Position numbers and translations under genes: made by a program. From Apostichopus parvimensis (taxonomy: Eukaryota; Echinodermata; Holothuroidea; Aspidochirotida; Stichopodidae), in the NCBI GenBank assembly GCA_000934455.1, contig KN887116.1, forward strand, positions 6,010 through 70,009: DNA of 64,000 nt, read 5' to 3'. The notes beneath the pieces are model-generated. The model saw only the letters and a list, made by a program, of their open reading frames with translations. It ran no database searches and was not told the origin of the DNA. How positions within the stretch are numbered: the stretch's first letter is position 1; each line of letters begins with the position of its first letter. This document shows, in pieces, positions 47,117 through 56,684 of the stretch.

Positions 47117-50100
47117 TTATGACGATGGACAGCATCCCCACCCGTCCACCCTCTTTGAGTTGAAATTGATGGTACTAGAGGCGCCATTTTCTAATAGTGG
47201 TCCTCCCGTCTGTCTTCGCTTTAGTTCCGTCCCTAACCGCCAGAAGACTTGTTCTATATTGGTGGCGTCCTTGGCTGACGTTTCTAAACACTCCATCATG
47301 TTGTGGTGTGCTGCTAAGGCCTGTGCTTCCGAAAAGTCCACTTCTCGGATATTTTCCAAGTCTTTCTTGTTGCCTGAAATTACCAGAAGGGAAATGGATT
47401 AAATCACAGTTAAAGGAGATAAGAGTAAAAGGGACATATCATGACATTTTCCTATACCCCACCCACCCCCCCCCCCCCCAGAATGGTCCAATACTTTGAT
47501 CACAAAGCCAATGTTATTCTCATCCTATTAGAAGGATGGTATTCAGCCCTGTGAACTAACAAATAAATGTTACTGTACCTTGTTTGTTTTTCTATTCCTC
47601 TGCCTGTTACATCTGTAGAAGATCCTTCTAGCATTGCAACATCAGTGCCTCTCACTTTATGTACAGTATTTGGGAGTTACAAATAAACACTTTTAACAGT
47701 GGTTTATTATTGATTGTTTAAGTGTTTAGTTGATATAAGGTACAAGCAACAAATATCCTGTTTCTTAATACCTCGACAGCATCATTAACTTGTGTCTGAT
47801 AAATACCCAATTGGCATGAAAATATGTCCTTCCCACTCTCCTGCTTAACAATTAAACCAAATTTAAAAAAAATTCCCTTCTTAATGTAAACCACCTCAAC
47901 TTCAGCAGGTCTTGAACCTATAGCCCAATTTTTATAATTTAATAACAGGTCAGAATAATTACCAATTAGAATTTGAATAACATTGTCCCCTGCATACTTC
48001 TGTACATCATCAATCCACCTGGGGACATTTGAAAAGGTGTCTTTCTTGGTAATGTCGTAAGCGATAATGACTCCGTTTGCGCTTCTGTAGTAACTCTGGG
48101 TAATAGTTCTGAATCTCTCCTGACCTGCTGTGTCCCACACTTGAAGCTGAAAAGATATGAAAAGAAATGTCAGTTTTGTCCTTAGTATAACTTACAATCG
48201 GGCTGAATATAAAAACAAGAGATATATGACTCAAATGCCATTATTATTCTCAAACTATGTGTTAACTGCTCTATAGCCACTGTGCACTGTCCAATGTATT
48301 ATTCTTAAGATCTCCTGCATGGGATGCCAGACCGAGGAAGATGACTTGCTAGATGTACATCAGCTAGGAAATTTAGTTTAACGATGGCCATGTTAAATGA
48401 ACAATGTTTGGAGTGCTGCTGTAAAGTTATTAGACATGATCACTACACACAACAGATAAAAATCTGTTTAGTCAATATGATCTCATAACTGAATAGGATT
48501 CAGCTATTTCACAAAGTGAGTTTATACCTTTTCAGGAATATTAAAATTTAAAGATATTGATATAATACATTGTAAACAACATTTTCAGATGATTGGACTA
48601 CATGGTAAAGCCTGAACTCCCAGGAGTATACAATGGCCACACCACACAGAGGGAAAGTTTATGCTTGTAGTTGTTTGTAATACATCCTTGATTTCTTTTG
48701 TTTTAGCATTCCAATGAAGGAGATCTACTTATTGCTGTGCAAATATTGATAGAAATTACATAAGGTCATTTTATTTCAAATTAATGTAAGTTCTAAGTGG
48801 CATGATTATGAATATTATGCATATCACTAGTTTACATCATAATCAATGAAGAAACAAGGATATACACATACAATTCATTACTGTACTTGGAATAGTACAC
48901 AGAGAGTTATCAATTTGCCAAAGTGTTCTGCTTCAAGAAAAGTCTCAAAAAGCAACACTGTGCCTTGGTTATGTCACTAAACAGGATTTGGCTTTACATA
49001 CCACAACTGCTTGACAATTTAGTGTGGGAGTACATGAGGAAAGTGTATGGATTATATTATTTTTATTACTTGTGTAAAACTAAGTGGGCCTGATGTTGGG
49101 TCTGAAGCTGCTCCTCCATCCATATTGTACATTGCAACGATTGTAATGGTGACCAATGATGCCACTACAGCAGAATATTTGTTGAGATCAACCAAACACT
49201 CTCCAGCTTTATAGTCTAAGGCTAGCCTATACCTTCACAAGCAGCAACATTGTTCAGTTGTGTAGGCTGAAGTGTTAAGCCTAAATATTGCTATACAAAA
49301 GGTTGTGCACTAGCTACTTTGCTGGCAGCTTAGTCTGAAGTCATTAAGTGATTTACAAACTAATTTAGGACACTGGAATACTCTTACTTGACAAATAAAT
49401 AGGCTCCACTGACTGCAAAAGTATGTAGCCTATACCTACATTAGTAAACGATATGAAATAGCCTTTAGGCCTTCCTGGTGACCTCGCATGTATTTGCTGA
49501 TGTAACAAGATTAAGGTATGAATAGTATCAAGTCGGCCTTGCATGGAACTAGGGGTGGGTATGTATTTCTACACAAATATCTGATGGTATGGTTAAGTTT
49601 GGAGAACGTCCCACACACAACCGGGCTATGTGTTTGTGGGGTGGGTTAGGTCTAGGCATGAAAATAGGAATAGTAGCAGGGCCTAATGTTGCCAGGGCCT
49701 AGTGTTAGGTAGATATTATTTTTTACTTAGTGTTAGGTTTTAGAGACATAACCCTAACCCATAAATCTAAGAAAAAGCTGAGAACAAATGGAACTTGATC
49801 CACTAATGGTATGGCCCTGGGTTAAAAAAATATATATATTAACAACAAGGCATAGCTACAGTAAGGCCCTAGCCCACTGCTGGCTAGGCTATGGCAAGGC
49901 TTTACAGTACTGTCACAATACTGTCTGTATCACTGTATCATTAAATCATGGTTCTAACTCTAAGAGTCTAAGGTTTGAGCAGAGAAGTGATGACGTAATG
50001 GTTATGCTATCCACGTTATACCTTAACTTTCTTGCCATCTATAGTTAATGTTTTCATGGTAAAATCGACTCCGATAGTACTGTGTTGTCTTTCGAAAAAT

Positions 50101-50219
50101 GTTCCTGACTTGAAACGTTGGACGACACAAGTTTTTCCAACCCCTGCATCTCCAATCAAAACAATCTTGAAGAGATAGTCGAATGAATCATCCGCGTCCA
50201 TGTGGTGAGGATAAGACAT
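47117..50219 (-). CDS. RAB43: Rab GTPase of the RAB43/RAB19 group, best RAB43, 212 aa
   Basis: Three exons on the - strand, 50219-50022, 48146-47963 and 47373-47117, give 213 codons with stop, the same length as human RAB43. The protein is a membrane-cycling small GTPase; RAB43 is tied to ER-Golgi traffic and Golgi structure. G1 is GDAGVGKT (residues 23-30), the switch I Thr is in STIGVDF (Thr48), G3 is WDTAGQE with the catalytic Gln75, G4 is NKKD (129-132) and G5 is ETSAK (158-162). The tail GWGCCPSS provides a CC double-cysteine geranylgeranylation site. RAB43 over RAB19 is chosen for [22 protein letters not shown] and the SKR..GWGC tail. An upstream in-frame ATG at 50276 would add 19 residues; the one at 50219 (A at -3) is preferred because the protein then matches the family length. 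Confidence 0.92.
47464..47479 (+). repeat. Poly-C run in RAB43 intron 2
   Basis: A cytosine run follows CCCACCCA in the intron between 47963 and 47373. Similar G or C runs of nine or more recur across the window (for example near 7065, 10648, 13571, 33073, 39281 and 51509). Confidence 0.8.
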
Positions 50220-50718
50220 CTTTCTAAGATATTCTAAACACTGAAAGAATTTGTCAAATGTTCCTACAAGAATCACTCTTCCTCATTTTGCAGAATAGCG
50301 CTAAATTTTCAGAGTTTATTAAATGGCAGTGTTAACGGTGGAAACGGATCTGCAGCAGTGTAGCAAAGTACACGTATATCGTATAGACTGCTAGCTTGAT
50401 CACAACATGCATGCATGCCGTGTGTTATGTACGGACGATACATTTCGGGCTACGTAGTTTCTTTCTTATCAGGTGACCGAGTATGACCTTTCATCTCAAT
50501 ATTCTTACGTAATAGCCTGTGACATCAGGGAGCTGTCACTGTGAGATGGTGACATCAGGGAATTGCTTGTTTTGATCATAGAAATTGATTGGATACATTC
50601 ATCGCGTGTCCTAGGCGACATTTGGGAATAGCTCTATGATCTGACAAAGTAGACATTTTCGAAAGAGTGACGTAACCATCAACTCTCTTCGAAATATCAC
50701 TGTTGATTTGGATTGCGA

Positions 50719-50855
50719 CAGACCAAATAGATTGTAAGACTGTCAGCACCAGGATAGATATGAGCCTATCCTGGCAAGACCAAATATATTATGTATTTAA
50801 GACCGTCAGCACCAGGATAGATATGATCCTATTCTGTCAAGACCAAATAGATTAT
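50719..50855. repeat. Tandem repeat, about 2.3 units of ~60 bp
   Basis: GTCAGCACCAGGATAGATAT occurs twice (from 50742 and 50803), each followed by CAAGACCAAATA-type sequence; a third partial copy of the latter starts at 50719. It abuts the 5' border of the LINE fragment. Confidence 0.8.
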
Positions 50856-50864
50856 ATAATATAT

Positions 50865-51603
50865 ATTTTTTCGTTCCTCGAATACTGCAATCTTGGCTGG
50901 CGATCATGCAATCAGGGAAATATTAATAAGCTTATTAAGCTCCAAGAACCTGCTGCCAGAATTATTTTAAGCGCTACTTATGACGAAAGATCGTGTGACC
51001 TTGTTAATGTTCTTGGTTTGCAAACTTTTGTTCTACATTTAAAATATAAAATTATAAACGATTAATTATGGTAGGTAATCTCTTAACGGATTAACACCCA
51101 ATAATATGAGCGAAATGTTTACCCCCTAATAAATGTCCACGATTATGCTCTAAGGTCTGTGACATCAAGAGGGCTCTCCTTGCCCGGGGCAAGACCGAAA
51201 TACATAAGAAAAGATTTTTATTTATTGCCACAATTTAGCAGTTTAAAATGATTTGTGAAACAAATTTTATATTTATAATGTTACGTTACGCAAATGTTCT
51301 AAAGATCTTATCATGATTAAATTCTTAACTTTGATAATATTTAACTTTGTAACATCTTGCCTATTTTATATGTATATATTTTTCAAGGGGCTCATTTTAT
51401 TCGTTAACATTTTATTCGTTTATGTTTAGTTTAGATTACGTCTATTTAATTATTTTATGATCTTTTTACGTGTTGATTCTTACATTCAAATTATTATTGC
51501 ATTTAAACCCCCCCCCCCTTTTTTTTATATCCAAGAGGGCTTCGGGAAGATTTACCTCGGGTAGTCGAGTTACCCCCTCAAATTAAAGTTGAAATATAAT
51601 CAA
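50865..51603 (+). mobile_element. 5'-truncated LINE (CR1/Jockey-like), reverse transcriptase C-terminal end and 3' tail
   Basis: A + strand frame at 50869-51065 reads EYCNLGWRSCNQGNINKLIK followed by LQEPAARIILSATYDERS, the classic end of the non-LTR reverse transcriptase domain (YCN..W, KLQ..AAR). It is interrupted by a stop at 51063-51065; further in-frame homology (YALRSVTSRG-like, then SLPGARPKYIRK) follows. A short 3' region ends in CCAAGAGGGCTTCGGG...GTTACCCCCTC and AT-rich short repeats near 51600, typical of such tails. The copy is dead and strongly 5'-truncated. The clade is not certain. Confidence 0.75.
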
Positions 51604-51956
51604 GGGACCTGTGAGCAACTTGTTAAAGTCAAGCGCCATCTTTATTTATGACCGGCCGAATACACTCGTTAGAAACGTAAACGCAAAATCCATTCTTTCA
51701 CAATTAAAAAGTATCAGTATACCAGCACATTACATGATTACAGTATGCTTGAAATCAATACGCGTACATATTAGTAGGCTGTGTCAGAAATTAGTATATT
51801 ACGTCAGAATTTACCGGATACAAATATAAATAACATGAGGAACAAACGGGTCGGTTTCGGATTGAACCTAGAGGCGCTGAATGATCAAATGCTGTTCGAT
51901 GCATATATCTCGAGTTAAAATACATGTCATTGAACCATAATCAATTTCTATGCATT

Positions 51957-52247
51957 GAACACATTGGACGTATGGCAAGCCGTTTTAACGATTCTACTAA
52001 AGTGTAATTAAGTTCAACTTAAGTAAATACAATTCTACTTGAGTGATTTTCAATTCTACTTAAGTATAATTGGACAATATTGTCCTCTATTTTACTAAAG
52101 TAGAGTACAATCCTACTTTTCAATTCTTCTTAAGTGAAAAACAATTTCACTTAAGTGGAATTGAATTTCACTTAGGTAGAATGCATTTCACTTCAGTAAA
52201 ATGAGGGGGTAAATGTAAAAAAACGGCTTGCCATATGAATGTGCTCA
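51957..52247. mobile_element. Unclassified inverted-repeat element carrying an ACTTAAGT palindrome array (copy A)
   Basis: Inverted ends GTATGGCAAGCCGTTTT (left) and AAAACGGCTTGCCATAT (right), extended by ACACATT/GTGCTC, enclose about 220 bases built of short units such as TTCTACTTAAGT and ACTTAAGTGGAATT, many self-complementary around AAGT/ACTT. There is no coding capacity. The layout suggests a non-autonomous DNA transposon; the superfamily is unknown and no target duplication is clear. Confidence 0.6.
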
Positions 52248-52747
52248 AAGGGAATTGTCTTGTAGGTTTTCTTCTCCTATGATGTATACCATGCTAGGCT
52301 CACAGCTATATATCGTTTAAATTATAAATCATTGAAAAAACGTGGTCAACAATTATTAAAAGCACACTAATACCATGGTAACGAATGCTGACACATAAGA
52401 TCTCAATATGATGTTGTCATTATTTGTGTTTATTAGTGGTCTAGCATAATTGTGAACCGCACTGAAACTTCTCAGGGTAAAGTATACATGCATGCAAAAT
52501 ATATATTACAGTATTTGGCCCCAAGGGCTGCAAGTTAATTAAGCCCTGCACTGTATATGTAAATCCAGCAGAAATCAGTAAGTCGTATTGGCTTCACTGC
52601 CGATCCGACACTCTTCTCTATAAAATAGTATCAATTCCTGCTATACTCCTTGCCACTTTCGAGATCATGCACTGAAGAAGAGCTGGTTCTGCAAAAAACA
52701 AACATTGGCTGTTTTACCTCCAACGACTTAACTAATTTAATTATTGT

Positions 52748-52855
52748 AGTGCCATTTCCAGCTACGCTTAGATAGTTTGCAATGCCGTATCTACGGCTCT
52801 CATAGTTTGCCTACAGTTTCGCCCCTCCCTTGGCAAATTCCTGGCTACGCGCCTG
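52748..52855 (-). mobile_element. hAT MITE fragment (family of 39781-40090), copy A
   Basis: The reverse complement begins CAGGCGCGTAGCCAGGAATT and continues GAGCCGTAGATACGGCATTG and ACTATCTAAGCGTAGC as in the full element, with an internal deletion and no opposite end. Confidence 0.8.
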
Positions 52856-53398
52856 GCCTTTCTCTAAATGCAGCATAGTTGTTTAACAGTTTTCCCGTTA
52901 TTCCTATATATTACTAAATCCTCTAAGGATTGCTAAGGGTTGCAATCTCCAAGAGGACGTGTTCAAACTTAAATGGAGTTGGACATTGCGAAATAGGAAG
53001 TATATTAGATTACTGTACAAAGTTATTTATATATCCTTTAACTGGTAATTAAATTAAGTGAAATTCTAATGGTGATTTCTTAATTAAGCAAGAATGGCAA
53101 AAAGCTATTATTTATTGATGGAAAGGACACTTCTTATTTATGAAAAAAGGCCTCTTTTGGAGAGAGAGAGAGAGAGAGAGAGGGCCCAGAAGAAACGCGT
53201 CCCGCTGCCCTGGATTTACGAATCATATGGTTTATTTCAATATGACTGAAAATAAATGTATTGCAGTCAAGAACAATTAATAACGTTTCAACAAAGATTG
53301 CGCAACGGTCCCAATTTATTTAGCACCGAAGAAGTATAGAGATGCAACATATTTCATAATCCATTAAGAAGACAGTCGTAGAAACCGAAAATGTTAAA

Positions 53399-53448
53399 NN
53401 NNNNNNNNNNNNNNNNNNNNNNNNNNNNNNNNNNNNNNNNNNNNNNNN
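53399..53448. other. Assembly gap of 50 N
   Basis: Fifty N bases lie between the duplication copies. The round number suggests a placeholder scaffold gap of unknown true size. Confidence 0.98.
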
Positions 53449-53477
53449 TTTTTTTTCTGCTAAACTTTTTTTTTTTT

Positions 53478-53533
53478 GGTGACGGCCAATAGGGGGGGCG
53501 CGCGCCTGTTGCGCCCCCCTGGATACGCCCCTG
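53478..53533 (-). mobile_element. Terminal fragment of a second hAT-like element beside the gap
   Basis: The reverse complement starts CAGGGGCGTATCCAGGGGGG, a hAT-like terminus related to but distinct from the 39781 family, followed by GC-rich sequence and a poly-T/A run. The other end would be in or beyond the gap. Confidence 0.5.
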
Positions 53534-53548
53534 ATATATCAGGAATGC

Positions 53549-53925
53549 ACACAATTTAGCAGTTTAAAATGATTTGTGAAACTAATTTAATATTTATAAT
53601 GTTACGTTACGCAAATGATGTAAAGATCTGACCATGTTTAAGTTCTTAACTTCGATAATATTTAACTTTGTAACATCTTGCCTATTTTATATGTATATAT
53701 TTTTCAATGGGCTCATTTTATTCGATAACATTTTATTCGTTTACGTTTAGTTTAGTTTACGTCTATTTAATCATTTTATGATCTTTTACGTGTTGATTCT
53801 TACATTCAAATTATTATTGCATTTTAACCACTGTGTTTGTTTTGTTTTTATGTCCAAGAGGGCTTCGGGGAAGATCTGCCTCGGGTAACCGAGTTACCCC
53901 CTCAAAATAAAAATATAATCAAGGG
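53549..53925 (+). mobile_element. LINE 3' tail fragment, copy B
   Basis: Matches the last ~370 bases of the LINE at 50865-51603, including the AGAGGGCTTCGGG...GTTACCCCCTC terminus. The reverse transcriptase part is absent here; the sequence before it is the hAT-like end. Confidence 0.75.
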
Positions 53926-54292
53926 ACATGTGGGCAACTTGTTAATGTCAAGCGCCATCTTTATTTATGACCGGCCGAATACACTCGTTAGAAACGTAAA
54001 CGCAAAATCCATTCTTTCACAATTAAAAAGTATCAGTATACCAGCACATTACTGTGTCATTACATGATTACAGTATGCTTGAAATCAATACGCGTACATA
54101 TTAGTAGGCTGTGTCAGAAATTAGTATATCACGTCAGAATTTACCGGATACAAATATAAATAACATGAGGAACAAACGGGTCGGTTTTCGGATTGAACCT
54201 AGAGGCGCTGAATGATGATGTGCTGTTCGATGCATATATTTCGAGTTAGTATACATTACATTGAACCATAGAAATCAATTTCTATGCATTGA

Positions 54293-54652
54293 ACACATTG
54301 GACGTATGGCAAGCCGTTTTAACGTTTACCTCCCAATTCTACTAAAGTGTAGTACATTCTACTCAAGTCGAATTAAGTTCAACTTAAGTAAATACAATTC
54401 TACTTAAGTAATTTTCGGTTCTACTTAAGTATAATTTGACAATATTGGCCTCTATTTTACTTAAGTAGAGTACAACTCTACTTCAGTTGAGTACGACTCT
54501 ACTAAAGAAGAGTAAAATCCTACTTTTCAATTATTCTTAATTGAAAAACAATTTCACTTAAGTGGAATTGAATTTCACTTAGGTAGAATGCATTTCACTT
54601 CAGTAAAATGAGGGAGTAAATGTAAAAAACGGCTTGCCATATGAATGTGCTC
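54293..54652. mobile_element. Palindrome-array element, copy B, with expanded array
   Basis: Same inverted ends as the copy at 51957-52247, but the interior is about 70 bases longer, with extra units such as CTACTTCAGTTGAGTAC and CTACTAAAGAAGAGTA. The array therefore changes length between the copies, as a satellite does. Confidence 0.6.
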
Positions 54653-55162
54653 AAAGAGAATTGTCTTGAAGGTTTTCTTCTCCTATGATGTATACCATGC
54701 TAGGCTCACAGCTATATATCGTTTAAATTATAAATCATTGAAAAAACTTGGTCAACAATTATTAAAAGCACTAATACCATAGTAACGAATGCTGACACAT
54801 AAGATCTCAATATGATGTTGTCATTATTTGTGTTTATTAGCGGTCTAGCATAATTGTGAACCGCACTGAAACTTCTCAGGGTAAAGTATACATGCATGCA
54901 AAATATATATTACAGTATTTGGGCCCAAGGGCTGCAAGTTAATTAAGCCCTGCATTGTATATGTAAATCCAGCAGAAATCAGTAAGTCGTTTTGACTTCA
55001 CTGCCATTCCGCGACACTCTTCTCTATAAAATAGTTTTAATTCCTGCTATACTCGATCCTTGCCACTTTCGACATCATGCACTGAAGAAGAGCTAGTTCT
55101 GCAAAAACTGCAAAAACCAAACATTGGCTGTTTTACCTCCAATGACTTATCTAATTTAATTA

Positions 55163-55272
55163 TTGTAGTGCCATTTCCAGCTACGCTTAGATAGTTTGCA
55201 ATGCCGTATCTACGGCTCTCATAGTTTGCCTACAGTTTCGCCCCTCCTTTGGCAAATTCCTGGCTACGCGCT
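55163..55272 (-). mobile_element. hAT MITE fragment, copy B
   Basis: Duplicate of the fragment at 52748-52855, carried along in the larger duplication; it lacks one base of the terminal GCGCCTG. Confidence 0.78.
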
Positions 55273-56684
55273 GGCCTTTCTCTAATTACAGCATAGTTGT
55301 TTAACAGTTTTCCCGTTATTCCTATATATTACTCTAAGGATTGCTAAGGGTTGCAATCTCCAAGAGGACGTGTTCAAACTTAAATGGAGTTGGACATTGC
55401 GAAATAGGAAGTATTTAAGATTACTGTACAAAGTTATTTATATATCCTTTAACTGGTAATTAAATTAAGTGGAATTCTAATGGTGATTTCTTAATTAAGC
55501 AAGAATGGCAAAAGGCTACTATTTATTGATGGAAAGGACACTTCTTATTTATGAAAAAAAGGCCTCATTTGGAGAGAGAGAGAGGGCCCAGAAGAAACGG
55601 CCCGCTGCCCTGGATTTACGAATCATATGGTTTATTTCAATATGACTGAAAATGAATGTATTGCAGTCAAGAACAATTAATAACGTTTCAACAAAGATTG
55701 CGGAACGGTCCCAATTTATTTAGCACCGAAGAAGTATAGAGATGCAACATATTTCATAATCCATTAAGAAGACAGTCGTAGAAACCGAAAATGTTAAACT
55801 GATATGTTCAAATGAAATTTCTTTAGGCTAAATCAGTTTGAGAAAGGGGGAAATACCCCCCAATACGTTATAATGATTTGGTGTGAACCCTTATGGGACC
55901 TAATTAGCTTGCACTGGACGCAAAGTTAATTGAAATATAACGTTCATAAAAATGAATGTGCTCATGTTGTTAAAACTTTGTCATCGCTTTGTGTTTTTAT
56001 ATTTAAGTAACATATGCTAATCATTTTATACACATGCATAGCGGTCGAATACGGAAAACCCAAAAAGAATTTCCCTTCTTTCTCCAGCCTACATGCTCGC
56101 TTATATTGAGAGGCCGTGTCTGGGCCTCTTATACACGGTTGTTATAGTTCCTACGACATCGCTACTATCAGTATCATGAAATGGAGCCCTTGGACAATTC
56201 TATGTGGAAAATTAAACAGTTTACACCATAAAAATTATGAAATCGATCACTGTATAACATATTATAGTTTAGGACGTCACTAAACTTTCATCTATATAGA
56301 TCCACATTAACCTTTAAACCCACGTTGCTGTTTTACAATTTCTTTTAATTCTAGTGCTGCAGAAATATCTCCATGCGAGTGTCAGTTTTTCACGCAACTC
56401 CCAGGTCAGTTCATTGAAGCGTGACAGAGTGGTATGTCCACCTTGTTATTTTACGCCAGATTGGATAGCAGCGCTCTTATACACCGGTGTTAGAGAAATT
56501 GTCAACATTTCTCAACAGCTGTCTCGTTTGTACAAACCATTACAACGAATTTCTCGACGGCACACGCGTATTCACACTGCTGAATGCAACGTTCGTAATA
56601 CTGTTACAGTAAAGGTGATTACGGGAACCGTCGAACGTGTTATTTTAAACTGGAGTCTTGTTAGTTAGACAGCACACCGCAAAA

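Larger units (their letters stand above)
51230..53398. repeat. Direct duplication, copy A (about 2.17 kb)
   Basis: From CACAATTTAGCAG at about 51231 to GAAAATGTTAAA at 53398 this sequence repeats at 53549-55798 in the same order with small indels and substitutions. It contains the LINE tail, the palindrome-array element, a hAT MITE fragment and a (GA)n run at 53160-53181. It ends exactly at the N gap. Confidence 0.92.
53549..55798. repeat. Direct duplication, copy B (about 2.25 kb)
   Basis: Homologous throughout to 51230-53398. Differences include a longer palindrome array, a shorter (GA)n run (55573-55583) and many single-base changes. Sequence after 55798 is unique. The pair may be a real tandem duplication or two alleles placed side by side in assembly. 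Confidence 0.92.
50220..56684. other. Repeat-rich divergent spacer between RAB43 and the G6PD-like gene
   Basis: About 6.5 kb. The left ~400 bases are the presumed RAB43 5' UTR and promoter, and the right ~600 bases those of the + strand gene. Between them lie a short tandem repeat, a LINE 3' end, a 2.2 kb direct duplication, an assembly gap, two palindrome-array elements and hAT relics. No host gene is seen inside. Confidence 0.7.

Noticed and set aside
50703-51065. 120-codon + strand open frame
   Set aside because: The second half is the end of a LINE reverse transcriptase and the first half is tandem repeat; it is not a host gene.
51611-54067. Two similar open frames beginning MSNLLKSSAIFIYDRPNTLV (51611) and its match (53837)
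   Set aside because: They agree only because they lie in the two copies of the direct duplication, just after the LINE tail; no splice signals, homology or conserved coding pattern supports a gene.
56354-56668. 104-codon + strand open frame ending just before the G6PD-like ATG
   Set aside because: No recognised motif; position fits the promoter or 5' UTR. Kept out for lack of support, although an acceptor-like AATTCTAG precedes it.
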